From IMG/VR virus record IMGVR_UViG_3300038682_000198, positions 1 to 44,976 of that record: DNA of 44,976 bases; one strand, 5' to 3'. Source of the stretch: a virus. The position numbers and the translations under genes are program-made. Under the pieces are notes generated by a model. It had not been told where the DNA came from. It saw only the letters and a list, made by a program, of their open reading frames with translations, and did not search any database. This document shows positions 30,773 through 39,358 of the stretch, piece by piece. The first letter of the stretch is position 1; each line of letters starts with the position of its first letter.

Positions 30773-32242
30773 ATGCTATGCAATGAAAGTCAAGCCCTTT
30801 GTGGGCCTTTTTCGCAGAATGATTTGCCGAGCTATCAAGCCGCGCAAACTCACCTTCACGAACACTGGTGGCCGCTGCTATCCGAAACGCAGTACGACAT
30901 TGCGCGTTTCGTTATCTCGGTAACGGCAAGGTTCGGGCGGGCCTCTCGTCGCCTTTTCCTGCGTATCTTGCGCACCGGGTACGCCCCTAACCCCGCGACC
31001 GGGTTTGCGGGTTCTACGCCCGTGCTGCCCGTCTCCGACGTCGCTTTGCGCAACGCCATTGCCCAGCTTATCGACTACGACATTTTGCGGATAGACGAGC
31101 GCGGCAACTGGTCAATCAACTACTCAATCGTGGCAACCGATCTTGCATATCGCGAAGACGTGCAAAAGCGGCTGCTTAATAAACACCGCCGAGGCGGACC
31201 CCTATCAACCGTGGAAGGAATAATCGTATGGGCAACAGCACAGGTACAACGGTTTGTCGCGGCCTGCAAATCCCCCGCCACATCGCCAACATCATCTGTA
31301 ACGACAATAGCCTCGACAACCTCAGAGGAATGCAGCACTTCAAGGAAACAATCGACCCCGGCCAATTCGTCCTTAAAGTCTTCCTCATCAAGCGAGACGG
31401 ATTGTGGGAAAGAGTCTCCGTCGTCCCAGAGGATTACCGTATGTATGAACTATCTAACTTCCCGCTTACGGATATTGACCTCGACACTGCCCTGCTTCTC
31501 ATGGATGCCATTACAAACAACTGGAAAACTTGACGAAACGTATACCTTTCCCCTAAGAACTAAGGTACCTTTCTCTCATACTAAAGTATTCGAGAAAGAT
31601 CACGGAGCGGTAAGCATGAAAACACCAGAGCAATTAAAAGCTGAAATCCTTTCCCGCGTGGACGATGGGCGGAGCCGCCTCGCGGCAAAACGTGAAAAGC
31701 GTGGGAATATCTCTGACCTATCGAACCTGTTCCAAGCCGGGTGGTCGTCCGGTCAACGAGAATCCCGCCCAAATGCCCCCGCCACGCGCATCGCCTCTAA
31801 CCAAGATAAGTCGATGCTCAAGAAACGGATTATCTACCCGTTCCGCGATAATGGGATCGACGTTCGCAGCTTCGCCCATTGGGTCACCGAAAACTGGTTG
31901 GCAATCGGGGCCACCTACTTCCCGAAAACACGCAAGTATCCCGACGCTCCCGCATTCCGCTGGCTCATCGCCTGTATCGATACCTACACCACCGCCTACA
32001 TGCAGCGGGATCAGGTTGAGCTTGGCGATCCTGCGGCACTCGACCGCAAGGAATTGCTTGCTGCGGCTGAACGAGGGCAGCGGGATAGCTCCGCCGTACA
32101 ATCGATTGCAGCGGAAGCTAAGTCTCGGATCGAACAACTCGAAAAGGAAAACCGGGAACTGCGCGCAAGCGTCCGTAAGAAAACCCTGCGCCGTTCGGGT
32201 AAAGCCGTTAAGCACATTCAATTGCCTGATTGGGAGGATTAA
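30773..32242 (+). CDS. Long open frame: winged-helix-like protein reading into the next genes
   Basis: The frame is open for 489 codons but appears to combine unrelated parts. Residues about 30-140 look like a real helical DNA-binding protein ('ETQYDIARFVISVTARFGRASRRLF', 'VALRNAIAQLIDYDILRIDERGNWSINYS', a winged-helix-like ending). From about 31228 to 31533 this frame is Ser/Thr-rich while another frame encodes a credible protein, and from 31616 it is the frame of a separate gene. If one C of the cccc run at 31199-31202 is dropped, the first protein ends P-Y-Q-P-W-K-E-stop at 31221-31223, four bases before the next ATG. I favour a roughly 149-residue protein ending there. Replication initiator or helicase-loader function is possible, given the DnaB gene nearby. 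Confidence 0.4.
   Translation: MLCNESQALCGPFSQNDLPSYQAAQTHLHEHWWPLLSETQYDIARFVISVTARFGRASRRLFLRILRTGYAPNPATGFAGSTPVLPVSDVALRNAIAQLIDYDILRIDERGNWSINYSIVATDLAYREDVQKRLLNKHRRGGPLSTVEGIIVWATAQVQRFVAACKSPATSPTSSVTTIASTTSEECSTSRKQSTPANSSLKSSSSSETDCGKESPSSQRITVCMNYLTSRLRILTSTLPCFSWMPLQTTGKLDETYTFPLRTKVPFSHTKVFEKDHGAVSMKTPEQLKAEILSRVDDGRSRLAAKREKRGNISDLSNLFQAGWSSGQRESRPNAPATRIASNQDKSMLKKRIIYPFRDNGIDVRSFAHWVTENWLAIGATYFPKTRKYPDAPAFRWLIACIDTYTTAYMQRDQVELGDPAALDRKELLAAAERGQRDSSAVQSIAAEAKSRIEQLEKENRELRASVRKKTLRRSGKAVKHIQLPDWED
31228..31533 (+). CDS. Small hypothetical protein, overlapped by a longer frame
   Basis: 101 residues, in a different frame from the long open frame across it. The start ATG has 'ggaagga' at good distance, and the codon use (AUC, GAC, CUC, CGC) and residue composition are protein-like ('PGQFVLKVFLIKRDGLWERVSVVPEDYRMYEL', 'DIDLDTALLLMDAI'), whereas the overlapping frame here is Ser/Thr-rich. 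No family is recognised. It lies between the winged-helix-like protein and the 31616 gene, all probably in one operon with the helicase gene. Confidence 0.65.
   Translation: MGNSTGTTVCRGLQIPRHIANIICNDNSLDNLRGMQHFKETIDPGQFVLKVFLIKRDGLWERVSVVPEDYRMYELSNFPLTDIDLDTALLLMDAITNNWKT
31569..31598 (+). other. Hairpin ahead of the 31616 gene
   Basis: ctttctc (31569-31575) and gagaaag (31592-31598) pair over 7 bp; inner atac/gtat arms extend the stem. It lies 17 bases before the ATG at 31616 and may influence its translation. Confidence 0.45.
31616..32242 (+). CDS. Hypothetical replication-associated protein with coiled coil
   Basis: 208 residues from ATG 31616, which has 'ggagcgg' upstream; it is in frame with the long open frame upstream, but the start signal and a change of composition support separate translation. 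Residues 1-60 are charged and flexible, 65-125 form a compact aromatic-rich domain ('IYPFRDNGIDVRSFAHWVTENWLAIGATYF'), and 150-195 a coiled coil ('AEAKSRIEQLEKENRELRAS') with a basic end. It sits two genes before the DnaB-type helicase, so a loader or partner role is possible. No family recognised. Confidence 0.65.
   Translation: MKTPEQLKAEILSRVDDGRSRLAAKREKRGNISDLSNLFQAGWSSGQRESRPNAPATRIASNQDKSMLKKRIIYPFRDNGIDVRSFAHWVTENWLAIGATYFPKTRKYPDAPAFRWLIACIDTYTTAYMQRDQVELGDPAALDRKELLAAAERGQRDSSAVQSIAAEAKSRIEQLEKENRELRASVRKKTLRRSGKAVKHIQLPDWED
32097..32110. repeat. Dispersed palindrome, copy 13 (in gene)
   Basis: TACAATCGATTGCA in codon phase 1 (V-Q-S-I-A), within the coding part of the 31616 gene. 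Confidence 0.9.
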
Positions 32243-32244
32243 CG

Positions 32245-32847
32245 ATGGGGTCCAGTGCAACACCAGCACGACTGCGCAACAAAACCCTAGAGGATTTGCC
32301 TTCATGGTTTAGGCCCAAATTCGAAAAGGAAATCGAAGCTGGAAACTTTACGGCGGGGGATAGCGCCAAGAGCTTGCTTATCAGCGACTACGACGCGGAC
32401 GAAATAACGGAAGTAATTGCGGCCTGTTTTAGCCGTGCCGGGTATTCGTTCTTTCGAGCAGATATGTGGGAAGTAATTCAGCGGGCGACGGCGAAACCGC
32501 TACCCTTCGATGACCCTCAAAATATGGAAGACTTCGAAGACACGGACTGTTATATAATACCTGACCTGTTCTCCGAGGCGGCAGCGGCAAGATTACAGGG
32601 GTCGGACGTATCAACTATCCTATGGTTTTTGCGTGAGGTTATCGATAGGGGCCGATGCGTTGTAGCGCCTTGTGACTACAAGGACGTTATGTGCGGGATC
32701 GACGGGCTGGGAGACGATGCGGCTTCCTTCTTTGTCAAACACTTCGAGAGGATTGAGAATGAGCAGGCGACCAGCAAGAACACTAAGACAACCCGAAGCA
32801 AGCGGGAACTCCGCAGGGCTGCAACTACTCGGGGCGATCATAACTGA
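32245..32847 (+). CDS. Hypothetical protein upstream of and overlapping the helicase gene
   Basis: 200 residues from ATG 32245, with 'gggagg' upstream. It overlaps the DnaB-type helicase gene by 89 bases, which suggests coupled expression. The middle contains 'SDVSTILWFLREVIDRGRCVVAPCD' and 'DVMCGIDGLGDDAASFFVKHFERI', vaguely like the sensor region of DnaC/IstB-type loaders, but no Walker A motif is visible. A truncated or diverged helicase-loader function is a guess based on position. The C-terminus is basic. Confidence 0.6.
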   Translation: MGSSATPARLRNKTLEDLPSWFRPKFEKEIEAGNFTAGDSAKSLLISDYDADEITEVIAACFSRAGYSFFRADMWEVIQRATAKPLPFDDPQNMEDFEDTDCYIIPDLFSEAAAARLQGSDVSTILWFLREVIDRGRCVVAPCDYKDVMCGIDGLGDDAASFFVKHFERIENEQATSKNTKTTRSKRELRRAATTRGDHN

Positions 32848-34213
32848 AATAAACGTTGTCGATTTTAGGGAGATTGACGCGGAGTTACTTCTTGACGCAG
32901 AGGCCACAAGCCTTGAACGTCGTGCCTATGAATTCATCCAAGGCCACCACCAGCAACACCACGTCCTGCCCAATCGTCAAGTAATCCGAGAAAACACGGG
33001 GATACAGCTTCCAGAGATAGACCAGCCTGTAAGCTACTACATGCAGCGGGCGCGTCAGCGGGCAATGATCCGCAATATCCACGAACCATTCTCTCGCTTG
33101 ACTGACGCCCTGCAATCCCCTCGTTCGGCGATGCCCGACATTGAGGAAGCAATCGAAGACTTGAGCGCTTTGAAATCCCGCTTCCTTACGGCGGGGTCAG
33201 GTATCGAAACCTCACAGTCTCTTCTCGACCAAGTTATGCACGGGTTTAACGAACGGAGAATGCTCGCCTACTCTCTAACCGGGATCACTACCGGGTGGGA
33301 CGAGGTTGACGCAATCTTGGACGGATATACCAACGGCGATCTATACGTATGGGTCGCCCGTCCCGGTCGCGGTAAGTCTTGGCTACTGCTGAAACAATGC
33401 CATGCCGCTTGGATGGCGGGGTATAAACCTTTGTACGTGTCGATGGAAATGGGCGGCGTACAGAACATGCGGCGGATCGTCGGTATCCAGACCGGGATCA
33501 ACCCAAACTTCATTAAGCGTGGTCGCGTCCAAACCCTCTTCATGCCTGTGCTTGAGCGCGGCGTGCAGGAACTATTCGAAGCCCGTCCTTTGCCCATGGT
33601 CACCGCCAACTTCCATCGGACGGTTGAACAGATTGAAAGCCTTGTCGAGGAACACACACCCGATATTGTATTCATCGACGCGGGCTATCTCCTATCCCCA
33701 AAGAAGAAACGCTTTGGATCGGGTGGTCGTCGTGAAAGCGTCTCTGACGTTGTCGAAGAACTCAAGGAACTCGCGACAAACATTAACCGCCCCGTCGTAA
33801 TCACAGTGCAGTTCAACCGTAACGCAGAACACCGACGTAGGGCAGGCGCGGGCGGCACCCCAATCTCTCACCTGTCTCTCGCAGAGATTGGCGAAACCGA
33901 CGTTATCGGCCAAGCAGCTTCGCATGTATTTGGTATTGAGCTAGCCCCGCCACCGTTGTTACCTAACCGATATAGGGCCTTCGGCTTCCTAAAGGGACGT
34001 GAGGGCGAGGAAGGTTGGTGGCTTACCAATTATATGCAGGAACGCTTTAGCCCCGTCGATATATCGATTGTGCCGCGCTCCGATCCCGTTTATCAATTAC
34101 TACGGGAACACGCTGCGCGAAACCAAGGCGGCGGCAACGGCCCCGGCGGACGGCGGAACATAAATGAAATCGACCCAGCCGACCGCACGGCTCTTATGCG
34201 AATGAATATGTGA
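32759..34213 (+). CDS. DnaB-type replicative helicase
   Basis: 484 residues from ATG 32759, preceded by 'gagagga'; longer in-frame starts lie deeper in the previous gene. The N-terminal domain (about 20-160) is helical and DnaB-like. The RecA-fold motor has Walker A 'ARPGRGKS' (K206, S207), Walker B 'IVFIDAGYLL' (D307), an 'MEMG' H1a-like element and a Q-motif 'VVITVQFNRNAE'. The Walker A Gly pattern is close to that of phage DnaB-like and gp41-like helicases. It would unwind DNA at the fork, with the primase at 38170 supplied separately rather than as a fused domain. It is followed 9 bases later by the polymerase gene. Confidence 0.88.
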   Translation: MSRRPARTLRQPEASGNSAGLQLLGAIITEINVVDFREIDAELLLDAEATSLERRAYEFIQGHHQQHHVLPNRQVIRENTGIQLPEIDQPVSYYMQRARQRAMIRNIHEPFSRLTDALQSPRSAMPDIEEAIEDLSALKSRFLTAGSGIETSQSLLDQVMHGFNERRMLAYSLTGITTGWDEVDAILDGYTNGDLYVWVARPGRGKSWLLLKQCHAAWMAGYKPLYVSMEMGGVQNMRRIVGIQTGINPNFIKRGRVQTLFMPVLERGVQELFEARPLPMVTANFHRTVEQIESLVEEHTPDIVFIDAGYLLSPKKKRFGSGGRRESVSDVVEELKELATNINRPVVITVQFNRNAEHRRRAGAGGTPISHLSLAEIGETDVIGQAASHVFGIELAPPPLLPNRYRAFGFLKGREGEEGWWLTNYMQERFSPVDISIVPRSDPVYQLLREHAARNQGGGNGPGGRRNINEIDPADRTALMRMNM

Positions 34214-34222
34214 GGAATATCG

Positions 34223-37144
34223 ATGCTCCCTGCTAGAAAGATAGCCATTCGTAAGACCAAGAAAAAGGCAACCGCCCATAAATCTAATAGGGTCATTATC
34301 GTTAGTGGCCCTAAGAAGACGGCCACTATCAAGCGGCGTACTAAGCCCGATAAAGTCGAATACTTTTCATCCCCCAGCTACGGCGATTTGACCGCCCCTA
34401 TTCTCATGGTCATTGATCCGGTTTTTGGTAAGTTAAATGCGAAAGACCCGCTCAGCAAAGAGCAAGCCCAATGGATGTTTCAACGGCTATCCAAATACGG
34501 CAAGTTCAAACGCGAGGACGTATGCATCGTGTCGGCGGCACCCCCGGTAAGCGGGGAAGTATGGGGTCAGGGGCGGCTCCTAAACGCACATATGAAAGAG
34601 CATAGGGACGAGCTACTAAACCTGATTGATAAAAATAAGCCAAAGTTTATTATCCCATTCGGGGCCAAGGCTTGTCAGCAAGTAATCGGTCGCGCGGTAC
34701 AAATCACAAAGGTACGCGGTCAGGCTTTCGAAGAGCCGGGTATCTGCGGCGGCATTCCTGTGCTGCCCATGCTTTCCCCGTTCTACGCACAACGCCAGCC
34801 CGATACCGAGGCAACATTCAATGCAGACCTGCAAACAGCGGCGCGCATCGTCAAAGCCAAGTACAATGTTTCTGACTCGGTTATTAAGTACAAGAAAGAT
34901 TATAAGTGGTGCTACGACCTCGCCCCTCTTTTAAAGTCTCGACCATCCATTATCTCGGTTGACGTTGAAACGGTAGGACTAATCCCGTTCAACCCAGATA
35001 CAAAAATCCTAACTGTCCAGATAAGCACCGAACCGGGCAAATCTATAATGGTTCCCATCAACTATGATTACGGGAAACTGCGCCACCACAACTTCATTCC
35101 GTGGGAAACCATTGATCGCAAAAAACTTCTCAAACAGGTTAAGACACTTCTCGAAGACCCGAGAATTAGCAAGGTCGGACACAACTTTAAATTCGATGTA
35201 CAGATGCTTTATCACCAGATGGGTATCGATGTGCAGGGGTACGACGAAGACACTATGCTTCTCGCTCACCTCAATGACGAGAATATCAAGCTCAATATCG
35301 ATGACCTTGTACGCCTGCATGTACCAGAAATGGCGGGCTTCAACGATGTGTACAATAACGACCCTGATCATCATGGCAAAAGCCGCATGGATTTGCTGCC
35401 ACCTGACAAGATGCTCCCCTACGGCTGCGGCGATACGGACGCCGCCTTGCGCTTGCTCAATGTTCTACGTGAAGTGGTCGGCGGCGATAAGAAATTGCTT
35501 AACTGCTATAACCGTGTAACGATGCCTGCCCAGCGGGCTTTCTGCGATATTGAACGCAACGGGTTCCCCGTCGATGAGGATGCGCTTAGATCGTTCCAGA
35601 AAGACTTGCGACTACATCAGAAACTTGAGCGCGCATATATTATGCGCAGAATACCAAAATCCATTAAGGATAAGTGGCGGGACAGCGGCGTCGGGCTAAA
35701 GGTAACGCGGGGCGACCTACTACGCGATTGGTTATACTTGCACCCAGACGGGCTAAACCTTGAACCCGTCGTCTACACAAAGACCGGGCTACCTTCGACG
35801 TCATCTAAGCAGGCCATGCCGTTCTATGTCGCGGACCATCCGATTATTGCGCGGGTGTCTGAGTACATCAAAAACGACAAGATGCTCAACACGTATGCCA
35901 AGGGTTTCTGGAAATATATCTACGACGGCAAGATTAGGCCCACGTACAAGCTTGCATCCACTGTTACCGGGCGCTCCGCTTCGGCGGACCCTAACGGGCA
36001 GAACTTCCCTAAGCGCGGGAAAATGGCGAAGAAATATCGTCGTATCTTCAAAGCACCTAAAGGGTGGGTGTTTATCTCGCTCGACCTATCTCAAGCGGAA
36101 CTGCGCATTGCTGCTATGATGAGCGGCGACCGCAACATGATAAACGTCTATAAGTCTGGCGGCGATATTCACCGTATGACTGCGGCGGGTACCATGGGGC
36201 TTACACTCAAAGCCTTCCTTGAACTTGATAAGGACGTGCAGGCGCTCAAGCGCTACCAAGCTAAGGCCGTCAACTTTGGGTTCCTATATGGAATGTGGTG
36301 GAAGAAATTTAGAACCTACGCCAAAACCGACTATGGAATTGACTTTACCGAGGAAGAGGCTCAGCAAATCCGCGAAAGGTTCTTCGAAACCTACCCGATG
36401 CTTTTACAGTGGCATGATGCGGTGCAACAGATCGTCGCGGCTAACGGATATATCCGAACCTTTGACGGGCGCATTCGCCACCTACCTAACGTTCGGTCAC
36501 GCGATGAGGGTATGGCTAAGCAAGCGATGCGGCAGGGTATCAACTCGCCCGTGCAATCGATTGCAAGCGACCTAGGGCTTATGACTCTCGGGCGTCTCGT
36601 TCCCTACCTCAAGGAAACTGGTAAGGACGAATGGCTCAAGCCTTGCGGGTTCATCCACGATGCTATTGTATGCCTTGTGCGTGAGGATAAGGTTGCGGCG
36701 GGCTGCAAAATCGTTAAGTACTACATGGAGAACAACCCGCTTGAAGAATGGTTCGATTGGGAGCCAGAAGTTCCAATCATCGCGGACGCAGAGATTGGCC
36801 GCACACTATCAGATACCTATGAGATTGACGCTTCCCTATTCGAGGGCAGTGCCGCGAATGAAAACAAGTCGTACACCGATCTTCTAAAGGACGTATACGC
36901 GGAACACCGAGGCATGTACACCAAGGCTACTACTGATAAGGACAAAGCCAAGATTGCTGCTTCAATGGACGCTATCGAAGCGGACGCTAAACTGTCCGGT
37001 GCAATCGACTTTTCATTCAAAGAAAAACGTCGTAAAATCACTATACGAAAAAGGGTCACAAACAATGGCAATCAAACACAAGCTCCCGGCAAAGCTAAAG
37101 GACGTCGCATCCGTCTACGCAAAAGCCTACGAAAAAGCGCGTGA
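34223..37144 (+). CDS. DNA polymerase I with N-terminal UDG-like domain
   Basis: 973 residues. After a basic leader, residues about 45-220 resemble the uracil-DNA glycosylase superfamily ('PILMVIDPVF', 'DVCIVSAAPP', 'KPKFIIPFGAKACQQVIG', 'VLPMLSPFYAQRQPD'), but the usual catalytic motif-1 residues are replaced, so base-excision activity is doubtful. A DEDDy exonuclease follows (Exo I 'SVDVETVG' with D247/E249, Exo II 'VGHNFKFDVQML', Exo III 'YGCGDTDAALRL'). The family A polymerase has motif A D621 ('SLDLSQAELRIAAM'), motif B 'KAVNFGFLYG' (about 680) and motif C 'FIHDAIV' (D813). This is the replicative polymerase. It ends in a basic tail that overlaps the next gene by 80 bases. Confidence 0.92.
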   Translation: MLPARKIAIRKTKKKATAHKSNRVIIVSGPKKTATIKRRTKPDKVEYFSSPSYGDLTAPILMVIDPVFGKLNAKDPLSKEQAQWMFQRLSKYGKFKREDVCIVSAAPPVSGEVWGQGRLLNAHMKEHRDELLNLIDKNKPKFIIPFGAKACQQVIGRAVQITKVRGQAFEEPGICGGIPVLPMLSPFYAQRQPDTEATFNADLQTAARIVKAKYNVSDSVIKYKKDYKWCYDLAPLLKSRPSIISVDVETVGLIPFNPDTKILTVQISTEPGKSIMVPINYDYGKLRHHNFIPWETIDRKKLLKQVKTLLEDPRISKVGHNFKFDVQMLYHQMGIDVQGYDEDTMLLAHLNDENIKLNIDDLVRLHVPEMAGFNDVYNNDPDHHGKSRMDLLPPDKMLPYGCGDTDAALRLLNVLREVVGGDKKLLNCYNRVTMPAQRAFCDIERNGFPVDEDALRSFQKDLRLHQKLERAYIMRRIPKSIKDKWRDSGVGLKVTRGDLLRDWLYLHPDGLNLEPVVYTKTGLPSTSSKQAMPFYVADHPIIARVSEYIKNDKMLNTYAKGFWKYIYDGKIRPTYKLASTVTGRSASADPNGQNFPKRGKMAKKYRRIFKAPKGWVFISLDLSQAELRIAAMMSGDRNMINVYKSGGDIHRMTAAGTMGLTLKAFLELDKDVQALKRYQAKAVNFGFLYGMWWKKFRTYAKTDYGIDFTEEEAQQIRERFFETYPMLLQWHDAVQQIVAANGYIRTFDGRIRHLPNVRSRDEGMAKQAMRQGINSPVQSIASDLGLMTLGRLVPYLKETGKDEWLKPCGFIHDAIVCLVREDKVAAGCKIVKYYMENNPLEEWFDWEPEVPIIADAEIGRTLSDTYEIDASLFEGSAANENKSYTDLLKDVYAEHRGMYTKATTDKDKAKIAASMDAIEADAKLSGAIDFSFKEKRRKITIRKRVTNNGNQTQAPGKAKGRRIRLRKSLRKSA
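36552..36565. repeat. Dispersed palindrome, copy 14 (perfect, in polymerase gene)
   Basis: TGCAATCGATTGCA in codon phase 1, encoding V-Q-S-I-A within the conserved 'NSPVQ...ASD' element of the polymerase fingers. The perfect site coexists with a conserved protein motif. Confidence 0.92.
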
Positions 37145-37607
37145 GACTTCCAACGCGCTTAACCGGGCAAAGACTGCGCTTAGGAACGAAATCAAGGACG
37201 AGTGGAAACGCCGCCAGCTTCCAGCGGGTTCCAAGATCGTCGTTGGCGGCTCCGAATACTACTTCGGCGCTACAGAGTCCGAGGTCGTCGATCCTACGGC
37301 AATCTTTGAAATGTACGAGCGTGAGGAAATAACACGCGACCAGTTACTTAGCGTTATCTCCGTTCCGAAGGCGGAAGCCTCAAAGGTACTCGGGGCCGAC
37401 GTCGTCTTGGATGCCACCATTACTAAGGTCGGGTCCAAGGCGGACATTCGGTCAAACGATCTTCCCATCGAACGTATTGACGACGAGTATATCGAAGAGG
37501 CCGCGCCGAAGATACAAAAGCCGCGCAAGAAAATCGGTCTTCGCGCAAAAGAGAAACCAGCAACACCGCGCATCCGTCGCCGTATCAAAGGGGTCAATGT
37601 AAAATGA
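37065..37607 (+). CDS. Hypothetical protein overlapping the polymerase gene
   Basis: 180 residues from ATG 37065, 80 bases before the polymerase stop; 'aaaaaggg' upstream is a plausible ribosome binding site. The first 60 residues are a basic coiled helix ('AYEKARETSNALNRAKTALRNEIKDEWKRRQ'), followed by a small beta part ('GSKIVVGGSEYYFGAT') and a helical stretch; the C-terminal 40 residues are very Lys/Arg-rich. It could be a polymerase accessory or DNA-binding protein. No family recognised. It overlaps the next gene by four bases (ATGA). Confidence 0.65.
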   Translation: MAIKHKLPAKLKDVASVYAKAYEKARETSNALNRAKTALRNEIKDEWKRRQLPAGSKIVVGGSEYYFGATESEVVDPTAIFEMYEREEITRDQLLSVISVPKAEASKVLGADVVLDATITKVGSKADIRSNDLPIERIDDEYIEEAAPKIQKPRKKIGLRAKEKPATPRIRRRIKGVNVK

Positions 37608-38152
37608 GTGCAGACATTATTGAATTCGGATCAAAGGAAATTCGCCATTCCCCGGCTATCGGCACGCAGGATAGCTACTACACCTCCCTTATCAAGGCAC
37701 TCATGGACAGCGGCATTCTGCCCTCTTCATATTCCGAAGAGGATATAGAACTAGATGAACCAGAGGCCGGGGAGGAATACTTAGGCACACTAACTGAATT
37801 TGAAAAGAAACTCTTCATTGCCTACACTATTGCTCAGTCGGTCCACGTTGATAGCGTTAGCGATAGAGCCGATTATTGGCTTGATCGTTTCAAGAAAGAG
37901 GGAGCAGGTATACTACCAAATGTGCCTAACGGTTACTTTGTAAGTAGGACTGCTGTTATTTCCCTACATAGCACCGATCAGTTCCAGTTTCTTAGCCTTT
38001 TCCTAAACGATGGTGAACGCAAGTTCGAGCATAGGAAACTCATTGCACTGCAATCAATAAATATGATGTATACCTTCGCTATCAATGAGCATTTCGGGTC
38101 ATACGGTCGCAACACTATTGAGCGCGCCGGGTTCACCCTTTACTCCTATTGA
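37604..38152 (+). CDS. Hypothetical protein, AT-richer gene
   Basis: 182 residues, start in the ATGA overlap with the previous gene. Helical throughout with aromatic residues ('LTEFEKKLFIAYTIAQSVHVD', 'RADYWLDRFKKEG', 'FQFLSLFLNDGERKFEHRKLIALQSINMMYTFAI'). No motif or family recognised. A/T-ending codons are more frequent than in the flanking replication genes. It lies between polymerase-associated and primase genes, so a role in replication is possible but unproven. Confidence 0.6.
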   Translation: MSADIIEFGSKEIRHSPAIGTQDSYYTSLIKALMDSGILPSSYSEEDIELDEPEAGEEYLGTLTEFEKKLFIAYTIAQSVHVDSVSDRADYWLDRFKKEGAGILPNVPNGYFVSRTAVISLHSTDQFQFLSLFLNDGERKFEHRKLIALQSINMMYTFAINEHFGSYGRNTIERAGFTLYSY

Positions 38153-38169
38153 TCTAAGGTTAGATAATC

Positions 38170-39297
38170 GTGGACCTGCCCGACATTAAATATCTTCTGG
38201 CTAACCTACGCCTAGATATTAGCAAGACAACGATAACTGGCAATAAAGCTAAGACACAGTGGCTTACAGTGCGCTGCCCGTTCGCACTATGGACCCACTC
38301 TGACGGGTACGACAGTAACCCATCCTTCGGTATAACTATTGCCCCCGATAGGCACTCTGCCTATCGCTGCCTATCCTGCGGGATGACAGGGCGGCTATCC
38401 TCATTACCATCCCGGCTTGGCGGGTATCGAAAGACGGATGAAAGCGCCCTACGATTATGGGCGGAACGGACAGAGTTACAATCGATTGCAAGCCGTCCAA
38501 TTCCCGATTGGGATAGCGAAGATATTGAAATCTCCAAAGAGTCCAACGTTCAAAAGACATTCCCTAACATACAGCGATATACCGAGCACCCTATGGCATT
38601 CGGCGTTCCTTATTTACGCAAGAGGGGCATAGGTTTTGCACAGGTTGCACAACTCGGCCTGCGCTACGATGCACAACAGAAACGCGTGCTATTTCCGGTC
38701 TTCGACCATCACAGGGTTTTCAGAGGGTTCACCGGGCGATCCACCATGCCAAGTAGCGCATACAGTAAGAGCTACCCGAAGGTTAAGGATTACTACGGAC
38801 TCGACAAAAGGGAAATCTTTCTAGGACTTCCTCGCGACGGCGTCGGCCCCAATATCATAAGCGAGGGACTATTCGACTATGGCAACGGCGTTAAGGCGGG
38901 ATACACCAATACACGGGCAGTACTAGGAACCGCTATTACGCCACAGAAACTCGACATTCTCAAAGAAGAGGGTAAGCCCGTCCATCTTTTCTTCGATAAC
39001 GATCTAGCTGGATGGCAAGCTATGTTTGGCGTACCAGACGATGAGGGAGAACTTAATACGACTAACGCATGGGCTTACCAGCTTTACCGGGAACTCCCGG
39101 TTTGGATTGTTCCCTACCCTAAGACCTTTAACGGAATGGACCCCGGCTCATTATCCGTCGATCTTTATAGGAAGCTTGTTGGAAATGCCTACATGTTCCA
39201 CGGCGTTGCCCCTACGAATGAACTTGGGGAACCAATAATGACTAAGCCAAATAGGACTTACCACCGCCGAAAAAAAGACTTGCGCCGCCACCGTTAA
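38170..39297 (+). CDS. DnaG-type primase
   Basis: 375 residues. A CHC2-like zinc finger is formed by C36, H43, C67 and C70 ('VRCPFALWTHSDGY', 'YRCLSCGMTG'). The TOPRIM core follows with E232 in 'IISEGLFDYGNGVKAG' and the D276-N-D278 pair in 'LFFDNDLAGW'. It would make RNA primers for the polymerase at 34223 alongside the separate DnaB-type helicase. GTG at 38170 is taken as start because it gives M-D-L-P-D ahead of the first helix; the ribosome binding site is weak. A C-terminal basic tail ends the protein. Confidence 0.85.
   Translation: MDLPDIKYLLANLRLDISKTTITGNKAKTQWLTVRCPFALWTHSDGYDSNPSFGITIAPDRHSAYRCLSCGMTGRLSSLPSRLGGYRKTDESALRLWAERTELQSIASRPIPDWDSEDIEISKESNVQKTFPNIQRYTEHPMAFGVPYLRKRGIGFAQVAQLGLRYDAQQKRVLFPVFDHHRVFRGFTGRSTMPSSAYSKSYPKVKDYYGLDKREIFLGLPRDGVGPNIISEGLFDYGNGVKAGYTNTRAVLGTAITPQKLDILKEEGKPVHLFFDNDLAGWQAMFGVPDDEGELNTTNAWAYQLYRELPVWIVPYPKTFNGMDPGSLSVDLYRKLVGNAYMFHGVAPTNELGEPIMTKPNRTYHRRKKDLRRHR
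38477..38490. repeat. Dispersed palindrome, copy 15 (in primase gene)
   Basis: TACAATCGATTGCA in codon phase 1 (L-Q-S-I-A), in the linker between zinc finger and TOPRIM core, where sequence change is easily tolerated. Confidence 0.9.
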
Positions 39298-39358
39298 TAT
39301 GGCTATAAATCTAGTTGCCCACGGGCACTTGAAAACATCAGAAAAACTGGAAAAACAC

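Noticed and set aside
30729-30923. Arg-rich 64-codon frame
   Set aside because: Shadow frame of the winged-helix-like gene with no ribosome binding site.
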